Made by a program: the position numbers and the translations under genes. A stretch of DNA of 64,000 nt from positions 3,673,258-3,737,257 of the forward strand of contig OY720641.1 in NCBI GenBank assembly GCA_963169105.1. The letters are read 5' to 3'. Position 1 is the stretch's first letter. Every line of letters starts with the position of its first letter. Below, piece by piece: positions 56,158-64,000 of the stretch. The notes beneath the pieces were generated by a model. It did no database searches, was not told the origin of the DNA, and saw only the letters and a list, made by a program, of their open reading frames with translations. This stretch comes from Ceriagrion tenellum. Lineage: Eukaryota; Arthropoda; Insecta; Odonata; Coenagrionidae.

Positions 56158-57609
56158 AGCCGGTATCCCACGGTAATTTTGTTCTTAAATTTATTCATGA
56201 ATTCCATATTCATGAATTGAGTTTCGTGAGCTGTTGGACCCAATGTCACAAGAGCAAGAAAACTTCATGCATTGGGCACTGATCGGCTGACGGCCGAGAA
56301 GAGAATTTTTTGTGCTGTCATCAATAGTGTATTCTCTGTACGAAAAGAACACGCGGAGAAGATATTTTTGCGGGACCTTTAAGCTAGGGTATGGAATAGC
56401 ACACGCCTATTGCTGTAATTACCCGGGAATTACTTTAGCCATGCATATAAACTCAAGGAATTGCAAGAGCAAATATGCTTGCTCACGATGGAACACGTCA
56501 GAATCCCTATGTAGCAGTTCCCCAGCCCAGAGTCGCCGAAACTATCTTCCCAGTAGACAAAGTTCGAAACTAGAGATAACAATAACGATCTGATAAGACT
56601 ATCCATCGCTGTGAAAGAAAATATTACAATTACTGAGCCATTAAAAAAATGTTTTGACTTTAAAAAATTCGTTCTCCAAAAAGTTCTCCGATGGAGAGTA
56701 AACCACGATCCTTCACACGCAAGGCGAGCGCGCGCTTCACCAGACTACCGCTCTTTAAGTGACATTTGGCGAAACATGGCGTGAGGTTCCCAACTCATGG
56801 TGTGGCCTACTGATACTTTCCTCAGATTCAAGTTATTTTTACGAGTAATATTATTTATATTACTCCTAATGGTCTTAGTAATACGCGAAAACTGTTATAA
56901 TTTACTTGTATCCGGTCGAGCTTCCTATTTTTGGAGGTAGTTCGTCCAGATATCGTAAATTATAAAGAAATCAGGTGTAATCCTCTCACTCTGTAAGTCT
57001 CTGAGTGAAGCCAAAAATGTACTGAGCGAACAATTGAGGCTTTCAAAATATCAAGTACGGTACTATTAATTATAGGTACTAATACACAAATCGTCAATCT
57101 ATGCCAAAGTAACCTCAAATATAGTTATTTAGAAATTTTGAAGGGAGGGATTTCCTTCTCGTCGATAAAAAATATTCTATCGTTCATTTTGACTATAATA
57201 AATCTCGCATAGTCTACAAATCCCTTTTTTATTTAAAGCATAACGGCAAGAGTACGTCGAGAAGCGCTGTTCCAAACATCATCACAAGCGCATTTCCAAA
57301 CATCAAACAATTACCTATTTGACAAATTTTAAGCTATCCGGGACTAGCCACGGAGTTTCACTTTTACGGAGTCACCCGCAATGCACAAATGTGCGAATTT
57401 CCACAGAGAAAAAATCATCTCAAGGCGGATGATTTTTTCTCTGTGGAAATTCGCACAATTACCTATTTATTAAATATTAGGATGATATTCGAGGTGCGAG
57501 ATACTGCGAGAACGTGATGGTGGTGGTCGAAGCACATGCGTGTAACTGAGAGTATTAATGAATTATTCATGAATAAATTTACGACAAGATTTACCGTAGG
57601 ACACCGGCT
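56158..57609. mobile_element. 1.45-kb DNA transposon with inverted ends, no transposase seen
   Basis: Ends: AGCCGGTATCCCACGGTAAT and on the minus strand AGCCGGTGTCCTACGGTAAA, followed on both sides by TAAATTTATTCATGAATT-like text. Flanked by TTA at the left and TTT at the right, possibly a 3-bp target with one change. The interior has no recognised transposase. A 68-bp perfect hairpin lies near its right end. Confidence 0.7.
57390..57457. repeat. Perfect hairpin, 30-bp arms, 8-bp loop
   Basis: TGTGCGAATTTCCACAGAGA...AAAAATCATC, loop TCAAGGCG, then the exact complement. All 30 pairs match, unusual in such a decayed region, so it is either recent or under constraint. Confidence 0.95.
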
Positions 57610-57640
57610 TTTGAAATAATTTATCATCCTTCCAACCTTG

Positions 57641-57850
57641 TTATTCTTCCTCATCGTCCTTTTCACTATCTCCAGCTTCAGCGAAACCAAGAAAAGTTGT
57701 GACGGAGTGCTCTCTGCAAATACATCCAGAAAATATTTCACTGATTGTTCTGCTTTTTCCATTCTTTCTCATTAGCAAAGCACACATCTTTCTGGGCCCT
57801 TTTCCTCTGTGTCTTCCCGGTGTAATACACTGAGTCACGCTGTTCCCCAT
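57641..57850 (-). pseudogene. Possible piggyBac-type C-terminal zinc motif
   Basis: The minus frame reads GRHRGKGPRKMCALLMRKNG, then KSRTISEIFSGCICREHS. The spacing of Cys, Gly-Lys, Thr, Cys, Cys, His resembles the cysteine-rich C-terminus of piggyBac-like transposases, with one expected Cys missing. No upstream transposase is seen. Weak. Confidence 0.3.
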
Positions 57851-57859
57851 TGCCAGTCA

Positions 57860-59823
57860 CTCTCTTAGGCGGATTCGTCACGTATCATATTTGCTGTCGG
57901 CAAAACACTAATAGAGTCATTGTAGCGTCAATCAATAGGAAAATTGGCTATTGACCCAAAAAATTAAAACGCGTTCCGATTTTGCGGGGGAGGATGAATG
58001 CATTTTTACGAGATGGTTCCATTAATTACGAGAGAAATTAACATTTTGGCATTCGTACATTGAGTTTGAGTACATTGAGTAGGACATGTATAAAATCCTT
58101 CAAAGTATATATGGTTGTAAATGAGAAAGACAATGTAAGTAGCATAGCTGAAAACTTACCGGCTTCCACCACCAGTTAAATCCTCCGGAAAATTAGTAAA
58201 TTAATCACTTATGTTATCTCAATATTTGTGAGAGATAAAAATAATAAATACGAGCATTTATGATCTCAAACACTAACTTCAAAAGACCTCCCTCCCTCCA
58301 TGCAAGACAATGTAAGATTTTCCCAACCCTCCCCCTTCTCACAATCAGTCTTACTTAAGACGTTAGATATTTGTATCTACTCCTCGTTACATACTCGCTT
58401 TGGTTGAGTATGGCGGTAATTTAGCAAGCCAGTGAGGCGACAGAGTAGCGAGGATTAAGGAAAATACTCCATTAACGAGCGGATGCTCGATTTCACAGCT
58501 AAATTATACAATGGTTCAAGACGGACAAAAATCTTACGTAAATAGATTCCAGGCCCCCTGCACCCCCTACATTAGGCAATGTAAGATGATCCCAACCCCC
58601 CCCTCCCCCCACCCCCAAAAACGTCTTACGTAATACTTGAATGGCCCCATAGGCATATCACCAGAGTATCTACTATCGTCCAAGCACATACATCAAGATG
58701 GGCCAAACAAGCGCCGTGGGCTCGCAGAAATACAGATGCCACAAAGTAAACACATTAACTCATGCAATGTGGCTTCAATAGGGAAAATGAGCGGATATTT
58801 TCGGGCCCAGTTGGGGCAACGCGGTGGATAAGCGTGTGGATACTTCCTACAAATTAACTGTTTGAAGATCACCTGTGAGTCGCTAAAGAACGCTATGCCA
58901 CGTTGAAGTTGCCTCAGTTCCGTCTACTCAGTCGCACGGTCCCTTTCGTATGTGATACATTAGTGCTTGAGTAGGGCTACCATGCGTCCTTTTTTTCAGG
59001 ACATGTCCTCTTTTTCAGGTTAATAAAAATGTCCGGGCGGTTTTATGAAAAATTACGAAATGTCCACTTTTTTAGCTCTGAGAAAAAATTCTCGTTTTCA
59101 ACACGAAAATATGTAGTCGATTTACTAAGTCGTAAAGTTGCAACTGTTGAACTTTTGACCACAAATGCAAAGATCACACTGGTGATAATGCTGTCAATTA
59201 TTCCATTTTTGTCTTACTAAATTTCTTTTTTTTTTTTAATTTTCGCGATACGCAAGGTGGTATTCTTTTTGAAAAGCATGTGATCCAGATAAATTACCAA
59301 AGAACATCTTTTCATCTGGAGAGGGTGTCCCTGGACTGTGATAACAGTGCATTCTAACGGTATTAGAATTTTAGCAGGTATTATAATACTAACGATTGTA
59401 ACTATAGTTACAATCGTTACGATTATCTTATTGGGTTGTTCTCTCGGGGGATTTCCTTTCGAGGTGTTGAACTAAGCGCACATCAGAACACGAGCACTTA
59501 ATCGCACACGAACGACGTCGAATGGAACGATGTGCGTAGGCGAAATGTTTTGCAACCTGCCGGTAGGTAGATTTTCGTGGGTGCACAGCAGTCATGGCCG
59601 CATGTTTTACTTGAAGTTGTTGAATTCGTTCAAAATAAGTGTTTAAAAACGTTAGCTTTATAAGTCTCTAATTGCTTATAAACTTTATAATATGCATGTT
59701 TGACGCCTTTACTATGAAAATCAACAAACTTGACAACAATCGCGGATGCCATTATTAACGTTCTTTTGTTGTTTAGCGCACATCCACTTTGCTCCAGATC
59801 TGTTTTGAAGTGCGCAGGGTCTC
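57860..59823. other. No recognisable gene; scattered repeat ends
   Basis: Two diverged copies of a TGTAAGAT...CCCAACCC...GTCTTAC segment occur at about 58305-58360 and 58577-58635. GGGCTACCATGCGTCCTTTT at about 58975 looks like a hAT-type terminus without a partner. No exon is supported. Confidence 0.35.
59391..59418. repeat. Perfect 28-bp palindrome
   Basis: AACGATTGTAAC, TATA, GTTACAATCGTT; all positions symmetric. Confidence 0.95.
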
Positions 59824-59826
59824 TTA

Positions 59827-60315
59827 CCACCTAGTTTTTGTATAGTATAACAGCTGCTGATATGTAACCTCCACAAAATCACCGAATTCCTTCAACACCT
59901 CTGAGCGCAAAGTATAAATGGAAAAATAATTGAATATGTTCAACACAATTGAATCTACGCCATTTTTTATTTACCCAAAATCAAAGCCATGCTGTACACA
60001 ATTGTTATAACGAATGAAAAGCAAGTTAATTTTTGTGGAATTGGAAGAGCTGCAGGGAATAATGTCTTCAGTCACTCGAAAAAGTGTTTAAATTCCAAAT
60101 TGGTAGGAATGGGATGTCCAGCGCATGCACTGCACAATTATGTGCAGCATGGCTTTGATTTTGGGTAAATAAAAAATGACATAGATTCAATTGTGTTGAA
60201 AATATTCAATATTTTTCCATTTATACTTTGCGCACAGAGGAGTTGAAGGAATTCGGTGATTTTGTGGAGGTTACATACCAGCAGCTGTTATACTAGGTAT
60301 ACAAAAACTAGGTGG
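59827..60315. mobile_element. 489-bp long-inverted-repeat element with TTA target duplication
   Basis: Starts CCACCTAG and ends CTAGGTGG, with TTA at 59824-59826 and 60316-60318. Arms of about 180 bp (59827-60004 and 60135-60315) differ at few positions; the loop is 130 bp. No coding capacity. The 3-bp TTA target suggests a PIF/Harbinger-type MITE. Confidence 0.85.
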
Positions 60316-60318
60316 TTA

Positions 60319-61533
60319 TCACACTTTTCTTGTATTAAGAGGTTGATTCATATGTTTCCAGCATTGAAATCTCATTTTTCTTCTCGACGTTCAATTCTTA
60401 TGATACTTAGAAATTCTTTGAGAATGAACTAAGTGAAGCAAAATAATTGTTAAATCCAAGAACACTGCATAAGGACGGAAAAATCCCATCTTGACTCTGT
60501 TGCCAATGGAAGCGAAAGAATTGAAGTTCCACTTTTGGCCACAGGCTGCGCTGTTTAAGTTATCAAGCCTTATAGCAGAGGTCTCTGGGCTAACTGTACG
60601 TGTTCTTACGTCTCCTTTTTCTCCGCCAGTACGATGATTTATACAGCAAATAATACTTTTAGGCATTGGATAGTAGATTTATGGACAGTGGCGGAAAAAA
60701 TTAACGCAAAACTCATTGGCATCTAAATGCGGCGTACACGGGAACTAATTGAAATTGATTTTCCTTCGACAACTTGACAACAATGAGACGAATGAGACAG
60801 CATATGGAAACCGGAAATAATCAAACTCTCTATGAATGGATGTCCATTTTACGCGTCATGTAAATAGTCATACTAATAAGGTTTACGTTCGCGAGATCGT
60901 CTAGGAGTTATAAACGTGATGAGCTTGCTTCGACCCGCACCCAGTCGAGGTTCCGAAGTCGTAGTTGATTATGTAGAGATGCTTACCATATTATTTTTAG
61001 AGCTTTGGACCGTTTAAAAAAATTTTCTCGATTGAAACTTAAGGAACAATACGATGAAAGCATTATTTGTTGGGACCTAAAAATTTTTTATTCTCCGGAT
61101 CAAATTCACTTGCAATAAAACGTATTTCCGCGTGCAGGGAATAGCTGTGGATGAACATTTTTTTAATAGGCCTCAAACTACTTCCGAGAAATATGATGCA
61201 TTACAATTAACATTTTGGCGTAATATCCGGTGAATTTCATGCTAAATTATGGGAAATCTTGTTGAATAGAATGGTTTCCATGTGGAGAAAATTTTTCTCT
61301 ACAAGTATTTCTAATACCTACCTTAAAATCCTACGTAAGTTTCCGCCGTCGTGCATATAGATCGTCTCAAATACTTCAATTTCTTAATTCCTCCTAACGT
61401 AATATTATTTACTTTCTGAAAACTATTTTCTAAAATCCAGAACATTTTATTTGGTCCAGATTTCAAAGGAAATATCAGAATTCCCTTTTTTTTTGTGTAG
61501 TAAGAACCACTGGACGCGGATTTCTCTTGATCG
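60319..61533. other. No recognisable gene
   Basis: AT-rich, short frames, no element ends recognised. Confidence 0.4.
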
Positions 61534-61605
61534 ATGAAGTAGCCTGGAGGGAGAGCGTTCGTCTACGGCCAAGAATGCCAGGGGTTCAAATCCTGGCGTG
61601 GCCTC
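61534..61605 (+). mobile_element. tRNA-like SINE head
   Basis: A-box-like TAGCCTGGAGG at 61540 and B-box GGTTCAAATCC (61583-61593) inside a perfect 5-bp T-stem (CCAGG...CCTGG). The acceptor stem does not pair, so it is a SINE head or tRNA pseudogene, not a working tRNA gene. Confidence 0.5.
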
Positions 61606-62928
61606 TTTTAGTGCCTTTATAATTAATCTACGCGATGTAACTTTATTGCAGCCAAAACTTCGCAGGAATCCGCGGAAGGCCCAGGGAATGAATATTGACC
61701 TCAACCATGAGTGTGTGAGTTTTACGCATATTCGGGTTTTGTATAAGAATCAGAGCCGTCTCCTTGGTCGTCGAATGAGAGGTTTACTTCCCATTCTCAG
61801 GTACTCGGCCCCACTTGTTTTCTACGTCCTGTCTGTCGTACGATGCTCACATCCACTCATTCGCCAATTCACAACTCAATGGAAAGCTATTCATGAAGGA
61901 GGGAATAGACCGCATCTCTGATTGTGTCAGTTGTTCGATTTAGTGAACTTACCTGATGTTACATTCACCTTTAAATTACTTTGAAATGATTTAGTAAAGA
62001 AGGCAATTATTTTTATTCGGAATTAGAGTTTGGTTCTATCTACCGAACTTGTAAATACCGATTTGAAGCTTTCCCAGCATTGTTTTCTATGTTTGCTATG
62101 AGCAATACATTAACTGTGTAGTTCAACAGTTCAACTTATAGGATGGAGGATAATACTTTGAGGATAAGGTAAATTAATTAATCACTTAAATACCTTTTGA
62201 CATATTCGCAGTGAAAAATGTTTGGCTAAAATTACGCAGTTAAATTTTATGAGGAGCATTTTTATACCCACGCGTAAGTAATACTCCGACAAAAATGCAT
62301 CGCGTATCTTCCCCTGTGAAAGTGATAAAATACTAAAAATCATCTTTTTCATGTAGCGACTAAGCAGTGATTAGATATTTTCCCTATGGTCAGTTGTATA
62401 CTCCTCATAAATCCGAAGAGTAGCCAATGGAGTGCAAATTAGGAATGTGCACCATCAAAGATTATACGATGGCTACGCTCCTAAAGAATCTATTCCTCTT
62501 CAAATGTGTCGTAATATTATTGCTTTAATGGAAGTTAAAGTTGTGAGTGCCCCACATGAAGATATTAACACACTTTTTACAGGGTCATAAATTTAATCTC
62601 TCAGTGGTCATGTATTTTAACAGATGTTGAAAAGGGACACTATAATGCTTTATTTAGAACGAGTGGAAAAGGTTAAAATGTATGCGTAATTCTCTCAATT
62701 TGAGTTATGTGTGCACATGATCACAGCAATTGATTATCGAGAAATATGCTGGTATTTACATAAAGAATGTGGAGGTTTATTAGCCTTATAATCAAATTTA
62801 TTAGCCTTTTACAAACTTACTATCTGATTCCTCCGCCTGGGAGAAAAATGAGGCATACTTAAGGGCTAATAAGATCTTTTCTTCCTCCAAAAATTTTGGG
62901 AGAGGCCGCTAAAACTTTGAACAATATC
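61606..62928. other. No recognisable gene
   Basis: Includes a 107-codon plus-strand frame (61598-61921) that starts within the SINE-like segment and has no recognisable motif. Confidence 0.4.
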
Positions 62929-63006
62929 TGTGCTTGCGCTGTCCGCTCTGCTTGTTCGTCTATCGACTGTGCTTGCGCTGTCCGCTCTGCTTGTTCGTCT
63001 ATCGAC
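62929..63006. repeat. Perfect 39-bp tandem duplication
   Basis: Two exact copies of TGTGCTTGCGCTGTCCGCTC...TCTATCGAC. The unit is 13 codons, but the only frame through it (minus strand) is short and unrecognised. Confidence 0.95.
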
Positions 63007-64000
63007 GCTCGTCTCAATGAAGTAGTCATCAGTAAACCTGGGCCAAGTTCCGGGTGGTGATGGTCGGGGTGGTTTGTTGTAAATAACGCACAGGTTTCAA
63101 ATACTAGCTGCACCAGAAAGAAAAGGCTCGTCGCGCTTCGAAAAAACCGGAAGCCCCCGTCAAATGCTTTTAAGGGCGTAAGAAAAGTCAAATACCACTT
63201 CTTTCATGTGAGTTAAACGCCTGGCGTCCGAAACATTATCTATGGCAGAAAAGGTATCGCCTGCAACACAAGGGGAAAGGAAGCTCTTATTAAAGGCATA
63301 CTATTTCCCAAATCAGTATAATGCGCCCTTCTTACATTCCGATTTTGAATGGATTAGTATTGGTGGAGCTTTGTACCGCCACGGGGAATCCTCTAGGGAT
63401 CCTCAAGAGTCCTCCAAGATTGCTCGTTGCTTTAACTCAGACTTAACGTAGCCGGCCTCCAAACACATGCATGAGGGGAACTAATGGCGTTTAATTGGAA
63501 TGGTCTGGGCTGATGAGGTGTAATCCGAGAACTACTTCTTTCTGTTTGTATTCCCGGGAGACTATTTTGCAACGAACGTCGCGAAAAAACGAATTGACAC
63601 AGTGGGGAAGGAGTCAAAAATGACCGATACGGAATGATTTCCAACAGTCACACTATATTTAATATACTAAATTACAACTATGATCACACGACAATGAGAC
63701 CCGCAGGCTAGCCGCCAAAACTTGACGAACGACGCTTGCTGACGAGGTACACACTTCGGTGGCCGGCAGGGGAGAGAGCCGCTGCGATGAAACGTCCGCT
63801 CAGCGCAGTCAAAGGAGGGGAGGTAGCTCTGGATCAGTGGAGAAGGGGGAAGTAGGGGAACTGTTCGTCCGGCCATTGGTTGAGACGGTGGCGTAGAGGA
63901 TCACTTTTGCCACAAAGTTCCGAAAAGAGGCCACCAGATGCGAATTCACTATAAATGTAGAGCACCTTGTTCTTGTCGCGCAATATCGCCGACAATGCGC
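63007..64000. other. No recognisable gene
   Basis: Somewhat GC-richer to the right edge; no exon or element could be supported. Confidence 0.35.

Noticed and set aside
61534..61605. Functional tRNA gene
   Set aside because: The T-arm is good, but the acceptor stem does not pair and the D-arm is weak; SINE head is more likely.
1..64000. CRISPR array, operon, or bacterial-type defence system
   Set aside because: Spliced genes and eukaryotic transposons dominate, and there is no regularly spaced repeat array. Short tandem repeats present are explained as hairpins, minisatellite or foldback arms.

Overview
This is an AT-rich eukaryotic nuclear window, most likely from an arthropod and probably an insect. 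The evidence is spliced genes with long introns, an ecdysteroid-kinase-like (CHK/EcKL) terminal exon, and a dense mix of degraded LINE, Ty3/gypsy, Penelope-like, hAT, pogo/Tigger and short inverted-repeat elements. I cannot name the species. No tRNA or rRNA gene, CRISPR array or bacterial-type operon is visible.

Layout. 0-8 kb: LINE debris and short repeats. 8159-8609: GC-rich last exon of an EcKL gene. 9194-11423: a Penelope-like insertion with inverted ends and a 16-bp target duplication, carrying a GIY-YIG endonuclease remnant and hammerhead-ribozyme-like motifs. 11.8-17.05 kb: a nearly full-length but broken LINE on + and a second copy on -. 18686-29106 (+): the armadillo-repeat gene RSPH14 in seven recognisable exons; exon 1 ends at a GC-type donor. 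Introns hold a Tigger-like element, three hammerhead-like copies and a 250-bp hairpin. 29712-48214 (-): an EF-hand gene of the DRC8/EFCAB2 family, tail to tail with RSPH14. Its 17.7-kb intron holds an inverted duplication, a gypsy element (33500-41568), an almost intact hAT inside that gypsy (36227-39629), SINEs, a truncated LINE and a complete but dead Tigger (44453-47167). 50.8-54.2 kb: one LINE split by a small TAA-target MITE and by a 1.9-kb foldback-like element. 54-64 kb: repeats and inverted-repeat elements with no convincing gene.

Both confidently recognised complete genes belong to the motile-cilium/flagellum axoneme (radial spoke head protein and dynein regulatory complex subunit), so the convergent pair may be co-expressed, for example in testis; that is inference. 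The most notable non-gene signal is a set of five related hammerhead-like motifs (9.2, 11.3, 23.5, 25.9 and 28.1 kb) in which stem I covaries between copies (GUAC/GUAC, GCAC/GUGC, GGAC/GUCC) while the CUGANGA and GAAAC cores are mostly conserved. At least the first two belong to a Penelope-like element.
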